Origin: Croceivirga sp.
GTDB taxonomy: Bacteria > Bacteroidota > Bacteroidia > Flavobacteriales > Flavobacteriaceae
Direction of reading: 5' to 3'
Assembly (NCBI GenBank): GCA_028281025.1
Contig: JANQKR010000012.1
Coordinates: 1-64,000 of the forward strand
Length of the DNA: 64,000 nt
Part shown: piece by piece, positions 44,145-53,015 of the stretch
Layout of the letters: each line of letters begins with the position of its first letter
Numbering within the stretch: position 1 is the first letter of the stretch
Program-made: the position numbers and the translations under genes
The notes under the pieces: generated by a model
The model's input: the letters and a program-made list of their open reading frames with translations, nothing else
Databases searched by the model: none
Told to the model about the DNA's origin: nothing

Positions 44145-45161
44145 CTAAGAAATTTCCATAATGGTTTGCCTAATTGTAGATACAAATAAAGGCACTTTAT
44201 AATCATTTTTAGAAAGTGGGCGTGCTTTTGCCATAGCAGCTTCTGCTGCAGCCTTGGCATTCTCACTGGTAATGGCCTTATTCTCCATGGCCTGCTGGGC
44301 CTCAATGGAGCGATAGGGCACGGGAGCTGCGGCCCCCAAAACGATATTGGCCGATTTACAGGTATTTCCCGAAACCTCCATAACCACCGCCACATCTGCC
44401 AATGACCAGTCGTACGATTCACGCGCCACCTGCTTAATATATGCACTTTTGGTGTTCTTTGAGGGCGTTGGAAGAATGATTTCCGTGATGATCTCCTTTG
44501 GCTTCAGGATATTCTCCATAGCAATATCCTCGCCGGCGGAAACAAAGAAATCGTCCATCCGCACGGTTTTCTGTTGTCCTTCCGCATTTACAATGACCAC
44601 ACTGGCATTAAAGGCCATAAGGGCAGTAGCTATGGAAGACGCATGGACACTAACGCAGGATCCGTTATCCAATATGGCGTGATTTTCGTTTTCCCCAGTT
44701 TTTGAATGGCGGGCAAAACACCGATCACCTCCCTTACGAAAGCAATCATGATCGGCAGAACGAAAATACCAGCAGCGGTTACGCTGTGCGATATTCCCAC
44801 CCAAAGTGGATATATTGCGTAATTGGGGAGTAGCGGCATGGTTCACGGCCAGATGCAGTGCCAGATACCTGGTTTTGACCTCTGGATGTGATGCGATTTC
44901 CGCCAAGGTTACGTTAGACCCCATGCGCAATCCTTCCTTGCGGTCATAACTGATTTTATCAAGACCGGGAATATTCCGGATATTGACAATTTTTTGTGGT
45001 TTCAACAAGCCTTGCTTCACCCAGTCGAATACATCTATGCCTCCGGATTTAAACACGGCTGCTTCATCGGTAGCTTCATAGAGCTCGTCAGATAAGGTCG
45101 AATTGACCTGCTGAAGGGCATCTTCGACGGACTTTGCTTCGTACCAACTAAATTTGTTCAT
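44145..45161 (-). CDS. FAD-binding subunit of a PaoABC-type molybdenum hydroxylase
   Basis: 338 residues. The CO-dehydrogenase-flavoprotein fold is seen in KIVNIRNIPGLDKISYDRKEGLRMGSNVTLAEIASHP and PQLRNISTLGGNIAQRNRCWYFR. The extra Cys region C-W-Y-F-R-S-A-D-H-D-C-F-R-K-G-G-D-R-C matches the [4Fe-4S] insertion known from PaoB (YagS). It moves electrons from the molybdenum and [2Fe-2S] subunits to the acceptor via FAD. Start 45161 (MNKFSWYEAKS) lies 10 nt after the stop of the molybdenum subunit gene; the longer in-frame reading overlaps it. Confidence 0.9.
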   Translation of the reverse strand: MNKFSWYEAKSVEDALQQVNSTLSDELYEATDEAAVFKSGGIDVFDWVKQGLLKPQKIVNIRNIPGLDKISYDRKEGLRMGSNVTLAEIASHPEVKTRYLALHLAVNHAATPQLRNISTLGGNIAQRNRCWYFRSADHDCFRKGGDRCFARHSKTGENENHAILDNGSCVSVHASSIATALMAFNASVVIVNAEGQQKTVRMDDFFVSAGEDIAMENILKPKEIITEIILPTPSKNTKSAYIKQVARESYDWSLADVAVVMEVSGNTCKSANIVLGAAAPVPYRSIEAQQAMENKAITSENAKAAAEAAMAKARPLSKNDYKVPLFVSTIRQTIMEIS

Positions 45162-45171
45162 GGTTTCGTAT

Positions 45172-47517
45172 TTAAGAGACGTTACGTAATGCTTTAAGAA
45201 TACTTGACGGCGTAATGGGTATTTCATAAAGCCTGACCCCAATCGCGTTGTAAACGGCATTGGCAATTGCCGCGGCCGTGGCAATATTTGCAGGCTCCCC
45301 TATACCATAGGCGTCCGTTGAGGAACGCCCGGAATACTCTTCCACAATAATGGTTTCTATCTCGGGAATTTCCATGGAAAAGGGCACCTTATACTGATCT
45401 ATATTGGCATTCATCATATGGCCCGTGCCGTTATCCATAACCCTATTTTCATAGAGCGCATAGGACACCCCCTGGATAACACCACCGTTGATCTGACTTT
45501 CCAATTGACCAATATTAAGTGGCCTGCCACAACTGTGCGCCGCCACAATACGATCTACTTTTACAAACCCTGTTTCGGTGTTAACACTGACTTCCGCAAA
45601 TTGTACCGATCCCAAATCACCGTAAGCCAGACCCCAAGGTTGCTGAAAGCCACCATAATCATCCGACCGGCTGGCAATTTTGCTGATTTGACTGGTACGC
45701 ATCAACTTCGTCGCTTCTTTAAAAGACATTTTTAAGTCCGCATTCGTTTTATGGCCTACTTGACCATCCTCAGCATACAATTCCGATGAATCCGTTTCCC
45801 ATTTTTTCGCCACAAGTCTTAATAAGGCCATTTTAGCCTCAAAAGCTGCGTTACGGGTGGGCGGGGTAATGGAACCCGTGACTACACTTCCACCGGAACC
45901 CGGTCCTACCGGGAAAAACGTATCCCCAATATTCACCTTAATATCTTTTACCTGTAGGCCCAACTCTTCCGCAACGACCTGGGCGAGAATGGTTTTTGTT
46001 CCTGTTCCAATATCCTGGACACTTGACCTTACCTCTACACCTCCGCCTTTATGAATTTTGATTTCGACGGAAGAATCCAAGGTCACAAAGCGTGGCCATG
46101 TAGATTGACCTACTCCAAGTCCCTTCTTCACCACTCCTTTGCTGCTTCCCGGGGGCTGACGACGGGACCACCCAAAAAGTTCAGCTCCCCTTTGGCGTTC
46201 TACCTTTCTTACTTCACTTGTGTCAATACGATCTCTATAACGCAAAGGGTCCAAATTCAGTTTTTCGGCCATTTCATCAATGGCCTGTTCCAATCCAAAA
46301 GCACCTTGCACATTGCCCGGTGCCCTCCAAGCCGCTCCAGGCCCTGCATTGGTCAAAACGTCATATTGTTCGGTCGCAAAATTTGGACAAGGGTAAAGGA
46401 TTTGGGCAATACGGCCTACTCCTGCTCCAAGCCCCACTCCTGCCGTTCCATGGGAGCGCTGTTGGATTCCCGTTAAGGTACCGTCTTTTTTGGCCCCTAT
46501 TTTTAGGTATTGTATGGAATTGGGACGATTGCCCTCCGCCAAATGTTCTTCTTTTCTATCCAACATCAACCAAACGGGCCGACCCGTTTTTTTGGCGAGA
46601 TTTGCGGCCATAGGCCCAAAACTTCCCGCACTGTGCTTGGCACCAAATCCGCCACCCATAAATTCACAGATGACCCGTACCTTACTTTTGGGTAAATTGA
46701 AAACGCTTGCCATTTCATTCCTGACCGCGGCCGTATTTTGAGTGGAGGCATAGACCGTCATAACATCGGCACCCCAATCGACCACGACCCCATGGGTCTC
46801 CAAGGGCATATGTGTATGTACCTGTGTGCGGTATGTTCTTTCCACTATAACATCCGCCTCATTGAAACCTTCTTCAAGATTACCTCTGGGTCCACCAAAA
46901 AAACTACTGGTGGATGGTCCCCTAACATTACCTTCCCCTTTGCTGCCATCATGCGTTTCACCAACATCGCCACCATCCTGCTGTTGTGTAATGGGCGCAT
47001 CAAATACAATGGGGGCGTTGATTTCCATAGCGGATTCCATATCTATGACAAAAGGTTTTTTCTCATAGTTGACTTTGATCAATGAAACGGCCTCTTTCGC
47101 TATTTCCAAACTTTCAGCGGCGACACCTCCTAGCGGTTGGCCAACGTATTTCACCATCGGATACGTATTGGTGCCACTTTCCTGGCCTTCCTTTGGGGCA
47201 TTTTCCATAAGGTGGATGGCATGTACGCCCGGCAGGCTACGTGCTTTGGATACATCTATCGATGAAATGGTGGCATGTGGAACATTTGAACGTAACATCT
47301 TGGCGTAGAGCATACCTGGTAATTTGATGTCCGAGGTATAAATTGCCTTACCGGTCACTTTTTCCAGGGCATCAATTCTTTTGACCCTTTTCCCGATTAC
47401 CTTCAATTCGTCATTGACAGGCCATACCGGCGGTTCTTCAATAGGGATTTCCCGCTCTATTTCGCCCAAATTATGTCCTGGAATACCGTATGGGAATTTT
47501 TCTTTTCTAGTATCCAT
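45172..47517 (-). CDS. Molybdopterin-binding catalytic subunit of a xanthine-dehydrogenase-family enzyme
   Basis: 781 residues, PaoC/YagR type. Xanthine dehydrogenase family motifs: VIGKRVKRIDALEKVTGKAIYTSDIKLPGMLYAKMLRSNVPHA; GGGFGAKHSAG at the cofactor; GPGAAWRAPGNVQGAFGLEQAIDEMA (R-A-P-G); and the catalytic base in YGIGEPANIATAAAIANAV (Glu near 741). It hydroxylates aldehydes or N-heterocycles with water as oxygen donor; substrate not inferable. It follows the [2Fe-2S] subunit gene by 1 nt. No own signal, so it would be exported by riding with the TAT-tagged subunit. Confidence 0.92.
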   Translation of the reverse strand: MDTRKEKFPYGIPGHNLGEIEREIPIEEPPVWPVNDELKVIGKRVKRIDALEKVTGKAIYTSDIKLPGMLYAKMLRSNVPHATISSIDVSKARSLPGVHAIHLMENAPKEGQESGTNTYPMVKYVGQPLGGVAAESLEIAKEAVSLIKVNYEKKPFVIDMESAMEINAPIVFDAPITQQQDGGDVGETHDGSKGEGNVRGPSTSSFFGGPRGNLEEGFNEADVIVERTYRTQVHTHMPLETHGVVVDWGADVMTVYASTQNTAAVRNEMASVFNLPKSKVRVICEFMGGGFGAKHSAGSFGPMAANLAKKTGRPVWLMLDRKEEHLAEGNRPNSIQYLKIGAKKDGTLTGIQQRSHGTAGVGLGAGVGRIAQILYPCPNFATEQYDVLTNAGPGAAWRAPGNVQGAFGLEQAIDEMAEKLNLDPLRYRDRIDTSEVRKVERQRGAELFGWSRRQPPGSSKGVVKKGLGVGQSTWPRFVTLDSSVEIKIHKGGGVEVRSSVQDIGTGTKTILAQVVAEELGLQVKDIKVNIGDTFFPVGPGSGGSVVTGSITPPTRNAAFEAKMALLRLVAKKWETDSSELYAEDGQVGHKTNADLKMSFKEATKLMRTSQISKIASRSDDYGGFQQPWGLAYGDLGSVQFAEVSVNTETGFVKVDRIVAAHSCGRPLNIGQLESQINGGVIQGVSYALYENRVMDNGTGHMMNANIDQYKVPFSMEIPEIETIIVEEYSGRSSTDAYGIGEPANIATAAAIANAVYNAIGVRLYEIPITPSSILKALRNVS

Positions 47518-47518
47518 G

Positions 47519-48154
47519 TTATATCATTTTTTTTGCTGCTTCCAGCGTTGCCTTAAAAACATGTGGATAGGTACCACAACGGCAAAGGTTACCCCGAGTG
47601 GCATCTTTTACATCTTCCAGATTGGGATTGGGGTTATTTTCAACAAGGTGGACACAAGACATAACCATTCCCGGTGTGCAATATCCACATTGTGATGCAT
47701 CGTGCTCAATAAAGGCTTCCTGAACTGGGTGCAGTTCACCATTCTTTGCAATCCCCTCTATAGTGGTTACTTCTTTGTCACCAACATCAAGGGCGGACAT
47801 GATGCAGGAATTCACGGGTTTTCCATCCAAATAAACCGTACATGCCGAACAAGCACCCCGATCACAAACGACCTTGGTTCCCGTAAGCCCCAAATGGTCC
47901 CTTAAAGCAGCGGCCAAAGTGGTTCTCGGTTCCACACTAATCGATTTTGTTATGCCATTGACCTTCATTTTTATGGTCGTGGCCCCAGGGCCAAATTCTT
48001 TCCCTTTGGCCGGCTGTTCCTTATAATCAAAGGCAAGCACATTTGAGCTGAGCAATACACTACCGGCAGTGGATAATCCTGCACCTCGGATAAACCCCCG
48101 CCTACTTATGTTCTTTGCCGATTTGGACTCCGCGTCTTGGTCTTTTTTTTCCAT
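47519..48154 (-). CDS. [2Fe-2S] subunit of the molybdenum hydroxylase, TAT-exported
   Basis: 211 residues, PaoA/YagT type. Twin-arginine signal S-R-R-G-F-I-R-G-A near residue 17. A plant-type ferredoxin cluster (CDRGACSACTVYLDGKPVNSC) is followed by the four-helix cluster domain (CGYCTPGMVMSCVHLV and GNLCRCGTYPHV). It links the molybdenum and FAD centres. It is the first gene of the operon running to 43888. Genes order A-C-B compared with paoABC, a known variant in this family. Confidence 0.93.
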   Translation of the reverse strand: MEKKDQDAESKSAKNISRRGFIRGAGLSTAGSVLLSSNVLAFDYKEQPAKGKEFGPGATTIKMKVNGITKSISVEPRTTLAAALRDHLGLTGTKVVCDRGACSACTVYLDGKPVNSCIMSALDVGDKEVTTIEGIAKNGELHPVQEAFIEHDASQCGYCTPGMVMSCVHLVENNPNPNLEDVKDATRGNLCRCGTYPHVFKATLEAAKKMI

Positions 48155-48302
48155 ACGACTATAATTGAATTTGTTCGCTATTCCATTGAATTACATTCCC
48201 TTAAATTACAACATAATCCATAAAAATTTGTGCGCTATTTGAAATTTAACGTAAAGAATATAAACCGGTAAAACCATCTATTGGGCCATAAGGATTGGGA
48301 CC

Positions 48303-51300
48303 CTAATTCATGATTGGATATTTTCTATTCTTAACATAGGCCAAGCTACTGAGGACGACAATGGAAACGACAACAATATAGACCCAATTGGGAATAGGGA
48401 CCGGGTCGCCCGAGGCATAAGAGTGTAGGCCGGACAAGTAATAGTTTACCCCATAATAGGTCATGATCACAGAGGCCAAACCAAAAATACTGGCCAGGTT
48501 ATAGGCGAAGAGCCCCCTAAACTTGGGAATCAACCTCATGTGCAGGATAAAGGCATAAATGAGAATGGTAACAAGGGCCCAGGTTTCCTTGGCATCCCAA
48601 CCCCAGTACCTACCCCAGGATTCATTGGCCCAGATGCCCCCAAGATAGGTACCAACACTTAACATGAACAATCCTCCAACCAAGGTGAGCTCACTGATAT
48701 ATGACATTTCTTGGATGATTGCTTTTACCCGGTCCTTATTTGATCCCCGTATGAATGCAATTAGGGTTAGGTTAATGAGTCCAATGATGGCACCGAGCAT
48801 CAAAAAACCATAGCTGCCCGCCACTAAGGACACATGAATGGTAAGCCAGTACGATTTTAAAACGGGTACCAAAGGCGTGATTTCCGGATCCAGAAAACTC
48901 AGGGTAGCCACAAAAAGGATGATGGCCGCCAACACTGTGGTGGCTGCAAGGCCACCTAACGATTTTCGGGTGAAAATCAGGCCCGCCAAGGTGGCCGTCC
49001 AGGCGATGTAGATCATGGATTCATATCCATTACTCCAAGGGGCCCTTTCCGAAACGTACCAACGTAGCCCAAGACCCAGGGTATGTACTACAAAACCTAG
49101 GAAAATCAATATCAAGAGCAGTGTGTACATCCCTTTTAGCTTCAGCTTGGGTTTAAAGACCGAAACGAACAACAGGCCCAAAAGCACGATACCGACCAAA
49201 ATATAAAACACCGCTAAACGCGTGAACACTTTGGATTCGTTGAGCAATACCTCCGCTTTGATTTTTGACTCGGATGGAATAATGCCACCGCCATGCTCTT
49301 GTTGATAGGTATGGAGTTTTTCCAATACAAGATTGACTTCTGTGTAGTCTCCCGTGGTCATGGCCTTTTTAAGGGCATCCCCATAAGCGTTGAACATATC
49401 CGTTACACTATCGGAGGCTCCGTGCACGTCATTGGGGCCATGGATATGGGTAATAATGGGAACCCAGGCATTGTTGGAGTCGTTGGGGTTGGGAACCAGC
49501 TTTAGCAAACGCCCCGAGAAAGCCATCCTAAGCACATTCACGCGTTCATCCACTTTTAGGAGTTCCTTTTCATAAACACCCCGGTCCCCGGGTTCCATGG
49601 CATAGGCTTTGCGGACCTCAGTCAGCAGCTTGTATTTTCCATTTCCATCAAAAAAATCGGTGTAGGCCGCATGTTCCGTTTGAAGCGCCAGTTGGTCCCT
49701 TAGGCCCTCATGTTTACCCAATTTGATCAAGGGGGCTTCCTGCCAGGTTTCCTTATCTGCAAATAGACTCAACAGGAGCTGATCGGCCGTTAATCCAAAC
49801 TGGCTTTCCTTACGGGAAACCTTTCTAAAGATTTCCCTGGACAAGGTATGGACCGGCTTCATCCTTCCCTTGAAATCCTGTACGATCAATCTGCTGAATT
49901 GTTCGGCATGGGACAATTCTACGGCACGTGCCGTATAATCCACATCTTCCATGGGTTGTGTATGGCCAATGGAAGTACATAGCAGGGCCAAAAGGACAAG
50001 AGTTGGCCTGCTGGCCCTTAGCTTTTTGATTTTTTGGGAAACCTGGTAGAAGCGCGTCCTTTTACTGAAAAGTGTCATGAGCATTCCCAAGGTCAGTAGT
50101 GCATAACCTATATAAGAGATCAAAGTGCCCCAAAAATCACTGTTTACACTCAAATACGTTCCTTTTTCATCAGTATCAAAGGAGGACTGAAAAAACCGAT
50201 GGCCACCGTAATTAAGAATATTGTTCATATAAATTCTATAATCCATATTCAGGTCGTTTTGCCTATCTATCAAAGTCACCTCACTGGCATAGGAGGAAGC
50301 ACTGTTGGTGCCCGGATATTTCTCCATGATAAAGTCGTTCAACCGTATAAAAAAAGGCACCGTCATTTCTTTGGCCCCATATGAAACCGATAGTTCCATG
50401 CTATTGAACTGCATGGTTTGCGAGCTTCCCGGATTTCCCTGTTTCCCAAACACATAGGTGTTTTTCGACTCATCGTTTACGGCGACATCAAGTGCCAAAG
50501 CAACAATACTTTCGTTTTTGACCTTTGGATCTTCTGATTGGATCTGTAATTGCCCATTTTTCTTAAAATCCGTAAAAACAAACGTATTGAACCCATCGGA
50601 ATACAGGGCATTTAACTGCAATGGGCTATAATGACCCGGGAACAGGGTATCCCGTTGACGGGTAGCCATATTGGTTTGGGTAAGGGCCATGACGGGCTTG
50701 ATCTTTAAGGAATCATTGCGGTAACGAATGTTTATGGCCCCGGTAGATTGGCTATCCTTGAAATTGAACAACAGGTTCCCAATGCGTCGGGCCTCATTTT
50801 CCATGACAAAGTGATTTTCCCTACCATCAAGGCTACCGACCACCATTTGCAGTGTAGGCTTCCCGTCACTTGCTTCGCCCAGTACCCGTTTTGGATTGGG
50901 TACAAACTGCGTGACTTTTACCGTTATGGGATTGTCATCCACCAGATAGGAGCCCTCCCAATGGTTGCCCCCCAAAGAAGCAAAGAATACCGGTTCGTCA
51001 AAATAAAAATCCTTGCCATCTTTCTTTACATGGAACTTTAAATAGTTGTTGGATGACAGAAAACTATTGGATGAACTGTTTTCCCGAATGTGCATCATTC
51101 CCTCATACCCCAGATAACGGGTGAGGGCAGCACCGATCAAAATCACAATAATGGCAATATGGATAATAAGCAATGCCCATTTTTTCTGTTTTATCATGTT
51201 GAACGTCCGGATATTTACAATGACACTTATGCCAAAAAGGAAAAGCAAAAGTTCAAACCACCAGGCTTGGTAGACCACTTTTTGGGCTGCACTTGTTCCG

Positions 51301-51425
51301 TAATCGTTTTCAATAAATGTGGCAACACCTATGGATGCAGCAAACACCAAAAGGTAAACCGCTGCGGCCTTGGTGTTAAAAAGGGGGAGTAAAGACCTCA
51401 TGACTCGATTAAATACATTTTTCAT
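48303..51425 (-). CDS. ccsBA: Fused cytochrome c assembly protein (CcsB/ResB + CcsA)
   Basis: 1040 residues. The N-terminal half is ResB/CcsB-like: helices (AAAVYLLVFAASIGVATFIENDYG; WALLIIHIAIIVILIGAALTRYLG) and a long periplasmic section ending in a helix (GTLISYIGYALLTLGMLMTLF). A periplasmic middle section joins it to CcsA, whose heme-handling WWD motif is present (ESWGRYWGWDAKETWAL). Such fusions carry heme across the membrane and attach it to apocytochromes (system II), as in Helicobacter and Bacteroidota. Start 51425 is chosen because the upstream in-frame stretch is hydrophilic and overlaps a palindrome. It provides the maturation activity needed by the cytochromes at 35377-41681. Confidence 0.92.
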   Translation of the reverse strand: MKNVFNRVMRSLLPLFNTKAAAVYLLVFAASIGVATFIENDYGTSAAQKVVYQAWWFELLLFLFGISVIVNIRTFNMIKQKKWALLIIHIAIIVILIGAALTRYLGYEGMMHIRENSSSNSFLSSNNYLKFHVKKDGKDFYFDEPVFFASLGGNHWEGSYLVDDNPITVKVTQFVPNPKRVLGEASDGKPTLQMVVGSLDGRENHFVMENEARRIGNLLFNFKDSQSTGAINIRYRNDSLKIKPVMALTQTNMATRQRDTLFPGHYSPLQLNALYSDGFNTFVFTDFKKNGQLQIQSEDPKVKNESIVALALDVAVNDESKNTYVFGKQGNPGSSQTMQFNSMELSVSYGAKEMTVPFFIRLNDFIMEKYPGTNSASSYASEVTLIDRQNDLNMDYRIYMNNILNYGGHRFFQSSFDTDEKGTYLSVNSDFWGTLISYIGYALLTLGMLMTLFSKRTRFYQVSQKIKKLRASRPTLVLLALLCTSIGHTQPMEDVDYTARAVELSHAEQFSRLIVQDFKGRMKPVHTLSREIFRKVSRKESQFGLTADQLLLSLFADKETWQEAPLIKLGKHEGLRDQLALQTEHAAYTDFFDGNGKYKLLTEVRKAYAMEPGDRGVYEKELLKVDERVNVLRMAFSGRLLKLVPNPNDSNNAWVPIITHIHGPNDVHGASDSVTDMFNAYGDALKKAMTTGDYTEVNLVLEKLHTYQQEHGGGIIPSESKIKAEVLLNESKVFTRLAVFYILVGIVLLGLLFVSVFKPKLKLKGMYTLLLILIFLGFVVHTLGLGLRWYVSERAPWSNGYESMIYIAWTATLAGLIFTRKSLGGLAATTVLAAIILFVATLSFLDPEITPLVPVLKSYWLTIHVSLVAGSYGFLMLGAIIGLINLTLIAFIRGSNKDRVKAIIQEMSYISELTLVGGLFMLSVGTYLGGIWANESWGRYWGWDAKETWALVTILIYAFILHMRLIPKFRGLFAYNLASIFGLASVIMTYYGVNYYLSGLHSYASGDPVPIPNWVYIVVVSIVVLSSLAYVKNRKYPIMN

Positions 51426-51473
51426 ATGGGTACGAACTAAGCTGTAAGCTAGCCAAAAGCCGCTTAAATTATA

Positions 51474-51487
51474 ATGACAAATGTCAT
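51474..51487. promoter_or_regulatory. FNR/CRP-type palindrome upstream of ccsBA
   Basis: ATGACAAATGTCAT: perfect 6-bp arms around AA, core TGAC-N4-GTCA. It begins 48 nt upstream of the ccsBA start codon (minus strand). It differs from the box at 35259-35272 at one pair of symmetric positions only (C/G in place of T/A). Confidence 0.55.
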
Positions 51488-51641
51488 GGGCAATTCTTAA
51501 GGCGCAGCAACCTTTGAAGGCAGTCCAACTCGTGGCACGCGCAAGATGGTTTCGTTTGGTCTTGATTGAGGTCAACCCAAAATCCACCGTGGTGGAATGG
51601 ATTTGTGCAGGCAACCGATGGCGGTAGCGCTTAACGCACCC

Positions 51642-52169
51642 CTATAACCCGTTCAATTGTTCACCGAATTCCGCTACTTTTTTCCAATCCGTATATTCAA
51701 TTTCTGCATTTTTATTGGTTGGTCCTTTGGTCATCCACATGATAAATTGAATCATGATCCTATCGAAAAAAGGGTATTTTTTGTAGTCAAGTTTACCAGC
51801 AAATACGGTAACCAAGGTGGGGTTCCAGTCTATGGTCTTAAAGAACTTTATGACATAGGGATTTGTGTCCGGGGCGTTTTTTTCTGGCTTTCGTGCCACA
51901 AGGTTTACGGAGAAAAATGCGGTTTTAACCGAGTCTAATTGTGCTTTTTGTGTGTTGATAAAGTCAATTATCCTCTTGTCATGGACCCCATATCGAATGC
52001 TGGCACCAATAACAAATAGGTCATAGGCCTTGACGTCCCCGTCAAAAGCGCCAATAGGAAACAAATCAACACTGTGATGGCCTTTTTGTAGTTGACTGCC
52101 AAGGGTATTACTAATTTTTAACGTTTGTCCGTCTACCGAAGCGTAGAGGATGGCGATTTTTTTGGTCAT
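51642..52169 (-). CDS. hemG: Menaquinone-dependent protoporphyrinogen IX dehydrogenase
   Basis: 175 residues, flavodoxin fold. Similarity to E. coli HemG is clear in the motifs VIGASIRYGVHDKRIIDF, FFSVNLVARKPEKNAPDTNPYVIKFF, VFAGKLDYKKYPFFDRIMIQFIMWMTKG and IEYTDWKKVAEF. The FMN phosphate loop is ASVDGQTLKIS. It oxidises protoporphyrinogen IX to protoporphyrin IX, passing electrons to menaquinone, so the step works without oxygen. Start 52169; the codon at 52175 is TTG. It lies upstream of ccsBA on the same strand (216 nt gap). Confidence 0.9.
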   Translation of the reverse strand: MTKKIAILYASVDGQTLKISNTLGSQLQKGHHSVDLFPIGAFDGDVKAYDLFVIGASIRYGVHDKRIIDFINTQKAQLDSVKTAFFSVNLVARKPEKNAPDTNPYVIKFFKTIDWNPTLVTVFAGKLDYKKYPFFDRIMIQFIMWMTKGPTNKNAEIEYTDWKKVAEFGEQLNGL

Positions 52170-52603
52170 ATTCAATACAACAAATTTGGAATTGTGCTTA
52201 TTACCTTACCGGCTCATAGCACCATGAATTTAATAATTCCATTTGGATTAATTTGTTTTGTCATGGTCAGCCGTAAATGGATATTGGTCACATAGGTTCG
52301 AACGCTGTTCAAAACACGCCTGTAAAAACTTACTTTTAATGATTGTGTTTTGAAGCGTACCGTAAAAGGCAAGTTAACAAGCCTCTCTAAAAGTACGGGA
52401 ATTGAACGCTTTAAGAACATTGCTTCCCAAATCCGTCCCAAGACTTGATTGGCGGTTAAAAAAGCCACGGAAATAGGCGCCATTCCTTCCCTACTGTATT
52501 TAGATTGGGCATTGTTTTTTTGATTTAAAGCAGGCTTACCCCTTTTTTACAGGCCTTAAAATGGCCATTTTGACTAAAGCTTTATTGCTGGAATGGCGTA
52601 TTT
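52170..52603. other. Intergenic region between hemG and arsR
   Basis: About 430 bp without a gene I can support. A minus-strand frame of 89 codons (52214-52483) has no signal, family motif or leader and is treated as chance. The region should carry the divergent promoters of hemG and the arsR operon. Confidence 0.55.
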
Positions 52604-52619
52604 ATTGTAATATTGCAAT
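52604..52619. promoter_or_regulatory. Candidate ArsR operator
   Basis: ATTGTAATATTGCAAT is a near-perfect 16-bp inverted repeat (one mismatching symmetric pair). It ends 12 nt before the arsR start at 52632. ArsR-family repressors bind such A/T-rich inverted repeats to control their own operon. Confidence 0.55.
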
Positions 52620-52631
52620 TAAATAATGAAT

Positions 52632-52964
52632 ATGGGATTGGCCAAGACAGAAATATTTACTACCCATCAAAATCAGATAGCCATTTTTGCCAAGGCGTTC
52701 GGACATCCTGCCCGTGTGGCAATTTTGCAACAGCTGTTTAAAATGGATAACTGTTATTGTGGCAATCTGGTCGATGAAATTGGCTTGGCACAGCCTACGA
52801 TATCGCAACATCTGAAAGAACTAAGAAACCTGGGCCTTATTAAAGGTCAGGTGGAGGGAACAAGTGTATGTTATTGCATTGATAAGGAGAACTGGGCGGC
52901 CATGAAGGAAGTCATGGGGGATTTTCTTGACCAGGACCTTCCTGAAAATGAAGATTGTTGCTAA
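52632..52964 (+). CDS. arsR: ArsR-family metal(loid)-responsive repressor
   Basis: 110 residues. Winged helix with GHPARVAILQQLF, IGLAQPTISQHLKELRNLGLIKGQVEGTSVCYCID. Metalloid-binding candidates are C41 and C43 (NCYCGNL), C80 and C82 in the wing, and C109/C110 at the C-terminus. Position 41-43 corresponds to the C-x-C-G site of arsenic-sensing homologues. The start at 52632 (MGLAKTEIFT) matches the common start of the family; ATG 52626 is in frame just upstream. First gene of the operon to 55287. Confidence 0.9.
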   Translation: MGLAKTEIFTTHQNQIAIFAKAFGHPARVAILQQLFKMDNCYCGNLVDEIGLAQPTISQHLKELRNLGLIKGQVEGTSVCYCIDKENWAAMKEVMGDFLDQDLPENEDCC

Positions 52965-53015
52965 AAAAATTTTAATCAATTAATCGTTTTATTGCGATAA
53001 ACAAATATAGGTCCC

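Noticed and set aside
43868-44161. Plus-strand frame of 97 codons opposite the five-Cys protein
   Set aside because: It runs into the FAD-subunit gene on the other strand and has low-complexity content; the minus-strand frame is better placed and better composed.
52214-52483. Minus-strand frame of 89 codons between hemG and arsR
   Set aside because: No signal peptide, recognisable motif or leader; the span is better explained as a divergent promoter region.
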